From the NCBI GenBank assembly GCA_902766935.1, contig CACXFR010000004.1, forward strand, positions 1 through 32,358: a stretch of 32,358 bases of DNA, given 5' to 3'. Shown here one piece after another: positions 8,637 to 15,554 of the stretch. This DNA is from an uncultured Planctomycetota bacterium. Lineage in GTDB: Bacteria > Planctomycetota > Planctomycetia > Pirellulales > Thermoguttaceae. The position numbers and the translations under genes are program-made. Under the pieces are notes generated by a model. The model saw nothing but the letters and a program-made list of their open reading frames with translations, was not told the DNA's origin and searched no databases. Position 1 is the stretch's first letter; each line of letters starts with the position of its first letter.

Positions 8637-9524
8637 TCAGGAAAGACGGATCCGCCCCAGAGAATACTCGGCGATCCGATCGATCCGATCGAGCCGGGCG
8701 GCGTCGCGGATGTCGGCCTGAAGGCGGATCCGCCGGAGATTTTCTCCGCCGCGGCTGGCGAGGAGTTTTTCACAGAGGTCTTTTTCGAGCCGCTCGGGCG
8801 AGGTCGATTCGAGAAACGACTCCCAAAGGTATTTCGCCGTTTCGGCCTGGACGTTTAAAAGAGGACGGGAAAACGGATCGGTTTCCGGACGGAGAAGGCG
8901 CGAAACCAAAAGCCCCGCCAGAAGAATATCCTCCTCGGTATAACGAAGATCTGTTCCGGCGCAGACGACCGCCACCGAACGGAACGCGCGGAGCTTTTCG
9001 GCGAGCGCGGCGGCGTTCAGGAAGGAGCCCAAAAAAGCGCGGGTCCGCCCCTCGGCGGGAAGGGCGGCCGTCTGACGTCGGAGGCTCGGTCCGCCGCCGA
9101 CGGCGGCCGGGGGATTGTCCGGAGGAAGGGCGCTGATCCGTCCGAATGTCAAAATGGCGCGCGTACCGTTCGTCGTCGAAAAGAGGATCGTCTTTCCCCG
9201 AACCCGTTCGGAGGTATAGGCGGAAGGGGAGTTCCCCAGGTCAAACCCCTCGATCCGAACCCCTTTCCGTTCTCCTCCCAGAAGGATTTTCCCCTTTTTC
9301 TGCGGATCCGACTCTTCGAGGAGGCGCTTCATTTCCAGCGCCTGAGCCGGCTCCATTACCGGGATCACCTGTTCGGCCCCGGCGGCCAGCGCGGCGGTCA
9401 TCGTCGTCGTGGCGCGGAGAACGTCGATAAAGAGTACAGCCCCGGGACGGTACCCCGCCGGAACCAAGTCGGGGAGGGGAAAAACGTCGATTCGCTCGGG
9501 AATGCCGGGAAGAGACCGGGACAT
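8637..9524 (-). CDS. comB: 2-phosphosulfolactate phosphatase (ComB family)
   Basis: ComB hydrolyses (R)-2-phospho-3-sulfolactate to sulfolactate. The family is best known from coenzyme M synthesis but is widespread in bacteria with no coenzyme M. Family motifs are present: VLFIDVLRATTTMTAALAAGA near residue 30, ERKGVRIEGFDLGNSPSAYT (the GERxGxxxxGFDxGNSP signature), TILFSTTNGTRAI and SVAVVCAGTD...EEDILLAGLLV. Between TTNGTRAI and LGSFLNAAA there are about 30 extra residues (Pro/Gly/Arg-rich), where relatives have a short link. The start at 9524 is preferred (purine-rich AAAGAGAG upstream, normal family start); an in-frame ATG at 9560 would add 12 residues. The gene stands alone on this strand and no other sulfolactate gene is visible. 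Confidence 0.85.
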   Translation of the reverse strand: MSRSLPGIPERIDVFPLPDLVPAGYRPGAVLFIDVLRATTTMTAALAAGAEQVIPVMEPAQALEMKRLLEESDPQKKGKILLGGERKGVRIEGFDLGNSPSAYTSERVRGKTILFSTTNGTRAILTFGRISALPPDNPPAAVGGGPSLRRQTAALPAEGRTRAFLGSFLNAAALAEKLRAFRSVAVVCAGTDLRYTEEDILLAGLLVSRLLRPETDPFSRPLLNVQAETAKYLWESFLESTSPERLEKDLCEKLLASRGGENLRRIRLQADIRDAARLDRIDRIAEYSLGRIRLS

Positions 9525-9659
9525 TGATCTGAAACTCTCTTTTTTCTGAGGCGTTTTCATCGAAAAAACGCTATTTTGACTTTTCGTTCAATCCGATTAA
9601 AGACTCCCAATCGGTTTAACCGATAAAACCGACATTAAGGCACGCCGCCTGGGCGCGGC

Positions 9660-9674
9660 AAAACTGTCAGTTTT
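9660..9674. promoter_or_regulatory. 15-bp palindrome upstream of the small lipoprotein gene
   Basis: AAAACTG-T-CAGTTTT is a perfect inverted repeat ending about 20 bases before the lipoprotein start and just upstream of its ribosome binding site. It could be an operator or a leader hairpin. It lies in the divergent gap between comB and the lipoprotein gene. Confidence 0.3.
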
Positions 9675-9695
9675 ACGGAATGAAGGGTTTCACAG

Positions 9696-9959
9696 ATGGA
9701 ACGCAAAAATACCAGAAACCGCTGGCTCGTCGGCGGGCTCCTCTCGATTCTGGGCTTCGGGGCGCTCGGGCTCCTCTCGGGCTGCCAGATGACGCAGAAC
9801 GGCCAGACGCTTCCGAGTCCGTACTACCTCGACAACCAAATCCAGTACTTCCCGGCGGGGAACGAGTTCCAGTTCCAGGGAGAGGTCGACCGGATGAAAC
9901 GCGAACAGGTCAACCGCCAGCTCTCTCAGGAAGAATCGCTTCCGCGTCAGCAGCGCTAA
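9696..9959 (+). CDS. Small predicted lipoprotein
   Basis: An 87-residue protein with a basic N-terminus (MERKNTRNR), a hydrophobic stretch (about 10-27) and a lipobox LLSGC with Cys at residue 30, so it should be exported and lipidated. The mature part is about 58 residues, hydrophilic, Gln/Asn-rich and probably partly helical (QGEVDRMKREQVNRQLSQEE). A Shine-Dalgarno-like GAAGGG lies about 7 bases before the ATG. It is followed after 36 bases by a small membrane protein gene on the same strand. I do not recognise a named family, and the function is unknown. Confidence 0.75.
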   Translation: MERKNTRNRWLVGGLLSILGFGALGLLSGCQMTQNGQTLPSPYYLDNQIQYFPAGNEFQFQGEVDRMKREQVNRQLSQEESLPRQQR

Positions 9960-9995
9960 GCCGTCTCTGACCCCGACGACAGAAGGATTAAAAAC

Positions 9996-10355
9996 ATGGA
10001 AGCGTTTTTAGCCAAACTCGACGCGCTCCTCCAGTACAACCTCCCCGACCGGATTCAGGATCTGACGAACGTCGTCCTCCTCTGGACCGGGTTCGCCTAC
10101 ATCGTCGGAATGATCACGCGCCTTCTCGTCTGGGGGGGGCAATGGCGCCGGGGGCCGTTCACCGTCTTTCTGGTCGGCCTGACCGGCTGCTGCGTCGGCA
10201 TTTTGGGGATCACGACGTGGCGGAAACTCGAGGGATTCAATCCGATCAGCCCGGCGGGGCTGGCCGTCTCGGTCGTCGCGGCGATCGCAGCCGTTTTCGT
10301 CTATCAGTTCTGCGCCTTCTTCTTCCGGTTCGGGAAGAAGAGGGAACAGGAGTGA
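9996..10355 (+). CDS. Small hypothetical membrane protein
   Basis: A 119-residue protein with an amphipathic N-terminus (MEAFLAKLDALLQYNLPDRIQDL) and three hydrophobic segments at about 26-46, 55-72 and 86-110, ending in a positively charged tail (FGKKREQE). The start has a strong AGAAGGA Shine-Dalgarno 7 bases upstream, and codon use matches the neighbours. It follows the lipoprotein gene by 36 bases, so the pair are probably co-transcribed, and it converges on paaK with a 19-base gap. No enzymatic motif is seen and I cannot assign a function. Confidence 0.7.
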   Translation: MEAFLAKLDALLQYNLPDRIQDLTNVVLLWTGFAYIVGMITRLLVWGGQWRRGPFTVFLVGLTGCCVGILGITTWRKLEGFNPISPAGLAVSVVAAIAAVFVYQFCAFFFRFGKKREQE

Positions 10356-10374
10356 TTTCTTTTCACGATCCGGT

Positions 10375-11697
10375 TTACTTGTTCCGATTGTCGATCACAC
10401 GGCGGGCTTTCCCCTCGCTGCGGGGGATCCGGCCCGGCTCGACCAGGGTCACGCCGATGCGGATTCCGGTGACGTGCTGGATTTTGGCCGCGACCTGTCT
10501 CTGAAACTGATCGATCTCGCGGTGGGTGTCGCTGAACTTGTCGGCGGAAATTTCGACCTGAACTTCGATGTTGTCGAGTCCCGACGCGTCGCGGGTCAAA
10601 AGGATCTGATAGTGGGGAACCGCCCCTTCGACCGAAAGGAGCGCCGCCTCGATCTGACCGGGAAAGACGTTGACGCCGCGGATGATCATCATGTCGTCGC
10701 TGCGGTGCGAGATCCGGTCGAACCGGCGGATGGTGCGTCCGCATTCGCACTTTTCGGGGATCAGACGGGTGATGTCGCGCGTGCGGTAGCGGATCAGCGG
10801 CATTCCCTGTTTGTCGAGGGTCGTGAAGGTCAGTTCGCCGTATTCCCCGTCCGGAACCGGCTCTAAAGTGCCGGGGTCGAGGATCTCGGGATAGAAGTGA
10901 TCTTCGAAGATGTGCGGACCAGACTGACAGACGCAGTCGAGCGCGACTCCCGGCCCGGAGATTTCGGTCAGGCCGTAGATGTCATACGCCTTGATCCCGG
11001 CGGCCTGCTCGATGTTGCGGCGCATTTCGTTCGTCCACGGTTCCGCCCCGAAGAAACCGAGCCGGAGCTTCGTCTTTTTCCAGTCGAAGCCCATCTCTTC
11101 GGCTTTACTGATCAGATGGACGAAATAACTCGGAGTGCAGGCAATCGCCGTCACGCCGAAATCGAGCATCAGGTTCAGCTGCCGTTCGGTGTTCCCCCCC
11201 GACATCGGCACGACGGTCGCGCCCAGGAACTCGCCCCCCTGATGGGCGCCCAGTCCGCCGGTGAAAAGACCGTAGCCGTACGACACCTGGAGAACGTCCC
11301 GGTCGGTGAGCCCGACTCCGGCCATCCCGCGGGCGATCGACTCGGTCCAGACGGCAAGGTCTTTGCGCGTGTAGGGGAGAACGATCGGCTTGCCCGTCGT
11401 TCCGCTGCTGGCGTGCACGCGGACGATCTCTTTCATGTCGACCGCCATCATCCCGAACGGGTAGGTGTCGCGCAGGTCGGTCTTGACGATCGTCGGCAGA
11501 TACTTGACGTCGTCGAGCGAACGGATGTCTTCCGGCTTGACGCCTTTCTCTTTCATCTTTTCGCGATACCAGGCGACGTTGGAGTAGGTAAAGTTCAGCA
11601 CGGCCTGAAACTTCTGCCACTGGAGTTTTCGAAGAATCTCGACGGGAAGATAATCGGGGGTGTTGATGGCGTTAACGCGCGATTGACACGTACACAT
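10375..11697 (-). CDS. paaK: Phenylacetate-CoA ligase family protein (AMP-forming)
   Basis: A 440-residue member of the ANL superfamily that activates an aryl acid, classically phenylacetate, to its CoA thioester via an acyl-AMP. Motifs in order: HASSGTTGKPIVLPYT (P-loop-like ATP site, about 97-112), YGYGLFTGGLGAH, GFFGAEPW, YDIYGLTEISGPG, then RTRDITRLI and SDDMMIIRGVNVFPGQIE leading into the C-terminal domain. The ATG at 11697 is chosen because it gives the family's normal length and has AAAGAGGT just upstream; the open frame beyond it is unconserved. No other paa genes are nearby. In anaerobes such stand-alone PaaK proteins often serve aromatic amino-acid breakdown, so phenylacetate as substrate is not certain. 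Confidence 0.92.
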   Translation of the reverse strand: MCTCQSRVNAINTPDYLPVEILRKLQWQKFQAVLNFTYSNVAWYREKMKEKGVKPEDIRSLDDVKYLPTIVKTDLRDTYPFGMMAVDMKEIVRVHASSGTTGKPIVLPYTRKDLAVWTESIARGMAGVGLTDRDVLQVSYGYGLFTGGLGAHQGGEFLGATVVPMSGGNTERQLNLMLDFGVTAIACTPSYFVHLISKAEEMGFDWKKTKLRLGFFGAEPWTNEMRRNIEQAAGIKAYDIYGLTEISGPGVALDCVCQSGPHIFEDHFYPEILDPGTLEPVPDGEYGELTFTTLDKQGMPLIRYRTRDITRLIPEKCECGRTIRRFDRISHRSDDMMIIRGVNVFPGQIEAALLSVEGAVPHYQILLTRDASGLDNIEVQVEISADKFSDTHREIDQFQRQVAAKIQHVTGIRIGVTLVEPGRIPRSEGKARRVIDNRNK

Positions 11698-11728
11698 ACC
11701 GTACCTCTTTCTGGGCTTTCGCGAAAAG

Positions 11729-11747
11729 CTCGGTTCGGAAAACCGAG
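11729..11747 (-). promoter_or_regulatory. Hairpin in the paaK leader
   Basis: CTCGGTT (11729-11735) and AACCGAG (11741-11747) form a perfect 7-bp stem with a 5-base loop about 32 bases upstream of the paaK start. A possible -10 for paaK (TATACT, 11812-11807, minus strand) lies further upstream, but its -35 is weak. The role is unknown. Confidence 0.35.
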
Positions 11748-11890
11748 AGCAATTCCGTCGAAAATTCAAACCGCTTGAATCCCGGCGGAAGAAACCACAG
11801 GGTACCAGTATACTATGTTGGCGAAAACTCGAAAAGTCCCCGCTTTTTCCTTCCCGCCGCGGGAAAACGGGATGCGGAGATAAAAAAATT

Positions 11891-11927
11891 CGGAAAAAAC
11901 GCCTTTTTTCCGCTTTTTTCGCGAAAA
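11891..11927. promoter_or_regulatory. A/T-rich dyads upstream of the HU-gene promoter
   Basis: Two inverted repeats lie directly upstream of the -35 box. CGGAAAAAA-CGCC-TTTTTTCCG (11891-11912) has 9-bp arms, and TTTTCGCGAAAA (11916-11927) is a perfect 12-bp palindrome ending 4 bases before TTGACA. Phased A/T tracts here may act as an UP-like element, a curved segment or an operator. The position between paaK and the HU gene would allow effects in both directions. Confidence 0.4.
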
Positions 11928-11931
11928 CGGA

Positions 11932-11961
11932 TTGACAAGGCGCCTGTTTATGAATCATAAT
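11932..11961 (+). promoter_or_regulatory. Strong sigma-70-type promoter of the HU-family gene
   Basis: A perfect -35 TTGACA (11932-11937) is followed after 18 bases by CATAAT (11956-11961, 5 of 6 matches). The predicted start near 11968 gives a leader of about 120 bases. The 390-base gap between paaK and the HU start holds this promoter, upstream dyads and a leader hairpin, and no gene. Confidence 0.65.
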
Positions 11962-12020
11962 GCTTGCTCAGGAGATGGAAAGGATTCGGATTTCCGTTTC
12001 TGATTGCGTTGGTTTGTTCA

Positions 12021-12049
12021 TATCGGCGCGGGTCATTCCCGCACCGATA
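12021..12049 (+). promoter_or_regulatory. Hairpin in the HU-family mRNA leader
   Basis: TATCGGCGCGGG (12021-12032) and CCCGCACCGATA (12038-12049) form a 12-position stem with one C/A mismatch and a TCATT loop. It lies about 40 bases upstream of the start codon, so it does not cover the GAGGA ribosome binding site. It has no T-run and is not a terminator. It may stabilise the mRNA or mediate control. Confidence 0.5.
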
Positions 12050-12087
12050 ATCTGTTAAGTTATTACGTATTACAAAAGAGGATCAAC

Positions 12088-12408
12088 ATGGCCGCTAAAA
12101 TTGAAAAGCCGCTGACCAAGACCCAGATTATCGCCAACATCGCCGGTGCCACCGGCCTGGACAAGAAACAGGTTGCCGCCGTTCTTGACGAGCTGTGCAA
12201 CCAGATCGCCGGCAGCCTTGCCAAAAAAGGCCCCGGCAGCTTCACTCTCCCCGGTCTTCTGAAGATCGAAAAGAAGCTCGTCCCGGCCCAAAAAGCCCGC
12301 AAAGGCGTCAAGAACCCGTTCACCGGTGAAATTCGCGACGTCCCGGCCAAGCCGGCTCACAACAAAATCAAGATCAAGGCTCTGAAAGCTCTCAAAGAGA
12401 TGGCCTGA
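12088..12408 (+). CDS. HU/IHF-family DNA-binding protein
   Basis: A 106-residue nucleoid protein that binds and bends DNA as a dimer. It shows the HU fold: N-terminal helices (LTKTQIIANIAGATGLDKKQVAAVLDEL), the GSFTLPGLLKIEKK sheet, and the arm with the conserved RKGVKNPFTGE (the Pro intercalates in the family). It ends in a Lys-rich tail (KIKIKALKALKEMA), longer than the 90 residues of E. coli HU. The ATG at 12088 is chosen for its GAGGA Shine-Dalgarno and for homology; an in-frame start at 12004 would fall within the leader hairpin region. Strong promoter, long leader and intrinsic terminator indicate an abundant single-gene transcript. The PAKPAHNKIKIKALK tail resembles a known HU-like subgroup. 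Confidence 0.95.
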   Translation: MAAKIEKPLTKTQIIANIAGATGLDKKQVAAVLDELCNQIAGSLAKKGPGSFTLPGLLKIEKKLVPAQKARKGVKNPFTGEIRDVPAKPAHNKIKIKALKALKEMA

Positions 12409-12438
12409 TCACCTTTGTGTGAATGAACTGTTCCAGCG

Positions 12439-12467
12439 AAGCCGGCGCCCCAGCGCCGGCTTTTTTT
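12439..12467 (+). terminator. Rho-independent terminator of the HU-family gene
   Basis: GCCGGCGC (12441-12448) pairs perfectly with GCGCCGGC (12453-12460) around a 4-base loop, is extended by two A-T pairs, and is followed by seven T residues (12461-12467). It begins 30 bases after the stop codon. Confidence 0.9.
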
Positions 12468-12499
12468 CTGCGTTCGGTAAAAGAGCCGAAACGGACTTG

Positions 12500-13159
12500 T
12501 CAGAGGGGGGGCTCTTTCCCCAGGCGCTTGCAGGCCGCGCGGATGTTCTGCACGGCGCGGCGGCGTATTTCGGGGGCCAGGTCCAACCGGTCGAGAACGA
12601 AGAGCGTCTTTTCGGGAAAGGCGAAATAACAGCGCTGCAGCCCCCAGGCGGCGCCCATGCGGGCGTAGCGGCCCGGGTGGCCGACTCCGGCCAGCCGCTG
12701 CAACACATCGTCGATGTAGTCGCCGTTGACGTAGTAGGTCAGCAGAAGCACCGCGGCGAACCGGACGTGAAACTCGCGCGGGTCGAGCAGAAGTTCGCCG
12801 ATCCACTCCCAGTACGATTCGGGGTCCTTTTTGACCTGCTTGAGTTCCCCGGCCAAAACGTCGCCGTATATCCAGGTGTCGACCTGATCGAGATAGACGC
12901 CGATCTCGCTCCAAAGGAGGGCGCGCGGATAGGGGGCGCGGGCGAGCATCATTCCGACGACGACAAGCTCCTCGTAGGTCGAACGGGAGGTCAGGGGCGG
13001 GAAATCTCCCCCTTCGCGAAGAAGGCGCAGGGCGGTCTTTCGCAGAAGAGGAATCCGGACGCCCAGAATCCGCCGCCGCGTACGCACAAACTTTTCGAGC
13101 ATCCGGCGGTATCTCGGTTCGGCCAGGTCGCTCAGCTCGGCGCGGAGCGACCGTCTCAC
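12500..13159 (-). CDS. DNA alkylation repair protein, AlkD-like HEAT-repeat glycosylase
   Basis: A 219-residue all-helical protein related to AlkD, which excises positively charged alkylated purines without base flipping. An ILGVRIPLLRK segment (31-41) matches the family's LGI.tP.lR motif. The residues aligned by eye with the B. cereus AlkD catalytic Trp/Asp/Trp (W109, D113, W187) appear as W96, D100 (TWIYGDVL) and W172 (GAAWGLQR), so activity is plausible. The start is a GTG at 13159 that overlaps the antiporter stop (GTGA, 4 bases), giving a normal family length. Reading further upstream in frame only yields Arg-rich antisense sequence. It is probably coupled to the antiporter gene for expression, without an obvious functional link. 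Confidence 0.82.
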   Translation of the reverse strand: MRRSLRAELSDLAEPRYRRMLEKFVRTRRRILGVRIPLLRKTALRLLREGGDFPPLTSRSTYEELVVVGMMLARAPYPRALLWSEIGVYLDQVDTWIYGDVLAGELKQVKKDPESYWEWIGELLLDPREFHVRFAAVLLLTYYVNGDYIDDVLQRLAGVGHPGRYARMGAAWGLQRCYFAFPEKTLFVLDRLDLAPEIRRRAVQNIRAACKRLGKEPPL

Positions 13160-14910
13160 AGGAGCGCTCCCATCCTTTCGATCAGCCGCTGCCCCGCCTC
13201 GTCTTCTTCGCAGACGACCAGATCGGCGCCGGCGCGTTCGAGTTCGGCGACGAACGTCTTGTAGCGGCACCGCGCCACGATCGTGCAGTCTTCGCGCAGC
13301 CGGCGGATCGACCGGATCGTGTCGGTGGCGAAGACGTCGTTCGGAATGGTGATGACGATCAGATGCGCCCGATCGACCCCCGCCAGTTTCAGCGTGCGCG
13401 CCTCGGACGCGTCGCCGGCGATCGTCTGGAACCCCAGCTGCGCAAGATCCTGGAAATTTCCCGGGTTCGTGTCGATCAGCGTCAGTTCCACCCCCGAACG
13501 GGACAGAAACTGAGTCACCTGTTTCCCGATCGGACCGAGCCCGACCACGATCCCGCGGTGTTTCGCGTCGTCTTCGGGAAGGAGCGATTCCGGTTCGTGC
13601 GCCGGCACGTTTTCGACAATCGGGCGCTTCTTGACCACGTTCATCGCCAGTCTCAGAAAACAGGGGGTCAGGATGATGCTGGTCAGGGCGGCGAAAAGGA
13701 TCTGCTGATAGAGCTGGGGGTGCTCGGCGCGGAACGGCCCCTGCTGAAGAATGATGAACGAAAGTTCCCCGAGCTGCGAAATCCCAAGTCCCATCGCCAG
13801 GGAAGGAACGACCGAAAGGCCGATCACCTTAAACGCCACGGCCCCGGCGATCAGTTTCAGCAAAAGGAGCCCGAAAAGGATTGCCAGGGTCGGAACCGGA
13901 AAGTCGATCAGAACCTGCGGGTCAAAGAGGGCGCCGAGCGTGACGAAGAAGATCGCCGAGAACGTTTCGCGGAACGGCGTCACCAGGGCACCGATCTGAC
14001 TGGTCAGCCGGTTTTCGCTCAGCGCCACGCCGGTCGCGAACGCGCCGATCGCCTCGGGGAGCATAAGCCGATCGGCGACCGCGCAAACTCCGAAAAGGAG
14101 AAAAACCGTGAAGAGGACCATGATCTCGACACTCTTGAGCTGCGAGATCATCGAGATCCCCTTCGTTGTGAAAAGGAGTCGGATCCCGGCGATCAGCACC
14201 ACAAAGAAGAGCGCCTTCCCCCCCATCAGAATAAACGTGTTGGCGATGCTCACCGTCTCCCCGCCGATCGGAAAGAGGAGCGGAATGACCAGAAGGATCG
14301 GCGCGGTCGCGATATCCTGAAACAGGAGGATCGAAACGGCGCGCTTTCCGTAGGGGGAGGAACTCTGACCGAACTCGGCCAGCGATTTAAAGACCAGAAC
14401 CGTCGAACTCAGCGAGGCGGCGAACCCGATCAGCATTCCGGTCCGCCAGTCGCCGCTCAGTTTATACACGACGAAGGTCAGCGGCGCGATGACAAGGATC
14501 ATCTGCACCGGCCCCCCCAGGAAGAGAAACTTTTTGTTCTTGACGATATCCGACGGCGTGAAGTGAATCCCGATCGTGAAGAGAAGGAAGAGCGCGCCGA
14601 GGTCGGCGAGCTTATCGAGAATCTCGTTCTGCGAAACCATCGCGGCCTCGGCGGAAGACGGCGCGGTCTTTTCTTCGGACGCGGCGGACTCCGCCGGTGC
14701 GGAGTCAGTCTCTTCGACCCGGACCGCGGCGGCCCGGGACGTCTCTTCGGCCGCTTCGCGGATGAAAAGTTTTAATCCGGCCGGACCGATCAGCGCGCCG
14801 GCGACCAGATACCCGATCACCATCGGGATGTTCAGGCGTTTCGAGACGATCCCGGCCAGAAGCCCGGCGCCCAGAATGATCAAAAAGTTGAAAACAAGAT
14901 TCTCCGGCAT
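13156..14910 (-). CDS. Monovalent cation:proton antiporter, CPA2/Kef family with RCK (TrkA-N) domain
   Basis: A 584-residue inner-membrane K+ or Na+/H+ antiporter. About 12 hydrophobic helices (1-415) are followed by an NAD-binding RCK domain (about 448-570) with VGLGPIGKQVTQFLSRSG...LIDTN, a classic GxGxxG...D Rossmann site. Transport-domain marks include PMVIGYLVAGALIGPAGL (29-46), GALFLLFTIGIHF, ASLSSTVLVFKSL and FVTLGALFDP. Between the GPAGL segment and the next helix is an extra Ala/Glu/Ser-rich stretch (about 50-95) that Kef proteins normally lack. No C-terminal TrkA-C domain is visible. The gene lies 66 bases after a cyclic-nucleotide-binding-domain gene. Ion preference and glutathione gating cannot be read from the sequence. 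Confidence 0.9.
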   Translation of the reverse strand: MPENLVFNFLIILGAGLLAGIVSKRLNIPMVIGYLVAGALIGPAGLKLFIREAAEETSRAAAVRVEETDSAPAESAASEEKTAPSSAEAAMVSQNEILDKLADLGALFLLFTIGIHFTPSDIVKNKKFLFLGGPVQMILVIAPLTFVVYKLSGDWRTGMLIGFAASLSSTVLVFKSLAEFGQSSSPYGKRAVSILLFQDIATAPILLVIPLLFPIGGETVSIANTFILMGGKALFFVVLIAGIRLLFTTKGISMISQLKSVEIMVLFTVFLLFGVCAVADRLMLPEAIGAFATGVALSENRLTSQIGALVTPFRETFSAIFFVTLGALFDPQVLIDFPVPTLAILFGLLLLKLIAGAVAFKVIGLSVVPSLAMGLGISQLGELSFIILQQGPFRAEHPQLYQQILFAALTSIILTPCFLRLAMNVVKKRPIVENVPAHEPESLLPEDDAKHRGIVVGLGPIGKQVTQFLSRSGVELTLIDTNPGNFQDLAQLGFQTIAGDASEARTLKLAGVDRAHLIVITIPNDVFATDTIRSIRRLREDCTIVARCRYKTFVAELERAGADLVVCEEDEAGQRLIERMGALL

Positions 14911-14976
14911 TGCGACAATCCGTACCTTTCTTCCCCGCGCCGTGCGGGGGACTTCCGAGATCGGTCAATTTTGTTT

Positions 14977-15429
14977 TCAGAGGGAATGGAACGACAGCTG
15001 ATAGCGCGCGGCCTGCAGACGGCGGCGGATCACCGAGGCGATCAGGCTCATCATGTGGAATCCGAAATCCGTGTCGCGGCTGCAGATTTCCAGAAGCTGT
15101 TTGCCGTCGACCTGAAGAAGCTCGGATGTGGTGCGCGAAACTCCGATCGAGTTGGTCTGATTCGGTTCGATCAGCGCCGACCAGAGAAGGTAGTCCCCGG
15201 GCATGCAGTTGTCGAGGGTCTTCCGGCGGCCGTCTTTCAGAAGGTACTGGATGTCAACCTGCCCCGAAATCACAATGTAAAGGTAACGGGAATCTTCATG
15301 TTCCCGATAGATAATCTCGTTGGCCGAAAAGGTTTTGACTTCGCAGATCTTCTCAACCTCGGCGAACGTCTTCGCGGACGCGTCGGGAATGTTCATATAC
15401 TGTTTCAGCAAATCGGCGATTCTGGTCAT
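14977..15429 (-). CDS. Single-domain cyclic-nucleotide-binding-fold (CNBD) protein
   Basis: A 150-residue soluble protein consisting of one Crp-type beta-roll (FSANEIIYREHEDSRYLYIVISGQVDIQYLL) and a terminal helix, with no DNA-binding HTH. The phosphate-binding cassette is atypical. Where cAMP binders have FGE-L and R-S/T-A, this reads PGDYLLWSALIEPNQTNSIGV, so the Glu and Arg that hold the cyclic phosphate are absent; the WSAL pattern is typical of a CNBD subgroup of unknown ligand. The ATG at 15429 is preferred over an adjacent TTG at 15432, with purine-rich AAAGAGAG upstream. It precedes the Kef-type antiporter gene by 66 bases, suggesting that it senses or controls that transporter, which is inference. 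Confidence 0.82.
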   Translation of the reverse strand: MTRIADLLKQYMNIPDASAKTFAEVEKICEVKTFSANEIIYREHEDSRYLYIVISGQVDIQYLLKDGRRKTLDNCMPGDYLLWSALIEPNQTNSIGVSRTTSELLQVDGKQLLEICSRDTDFGFHMMSLIASVIRRRLQAARYQLSFHSL

Positions 15430-15478
15430 CAATCGACTCTCTTTCGGATTTGAGGAAATGCCGTTGAAAGAAAACCCG

Positions 15479-15497
15479 CCGCGCCGTAAGGGCGCGG
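15479..15497 (-). promoter_or_regulatory. GC hairpin in the leader of the CNBD gene
   Basis: CCGCGCC (15479-15485) and GGCGCGG (15491-15497) form a 7-bp stem with a 5-base loop, between the predicted promoter and the start codon. On the minus strand the stem is followed by CGGGTTTTCTTT, an imperfect T-rich stretch, so an attenuator is conceivable but unproven. Confidence 0.35.
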
Positions 15498-15509
15498 AAG
15501 GACGTATGT

Positions 15510-15537
15510 ATTATATCTTCCCCCTTTTTTTTGGAAA
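15510..15537 (-). promoter_or_regulatory. Probable promoter of the CNBD-antiporter-AlkD genes
   Basis: A perfect TATAAT (15515-15510, minus strand) with TTTCCA (15537-15532; 4 of 6 matches) 16 bases upstream, in the gap after the DUF1559-like lipoprotein gene. The leader would be about 75 bases. Confidence 0.5.
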
Positions 15538-15554
15538 GACGAACCGTTTCCCTT

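Noticed and set aside
13363-14775. 470-codon plus-strand open frame opposite the Kef antiporter
   Set aside because: It has the highly charged composition of an antisense shadow, with no motif and no ribosome binding site.
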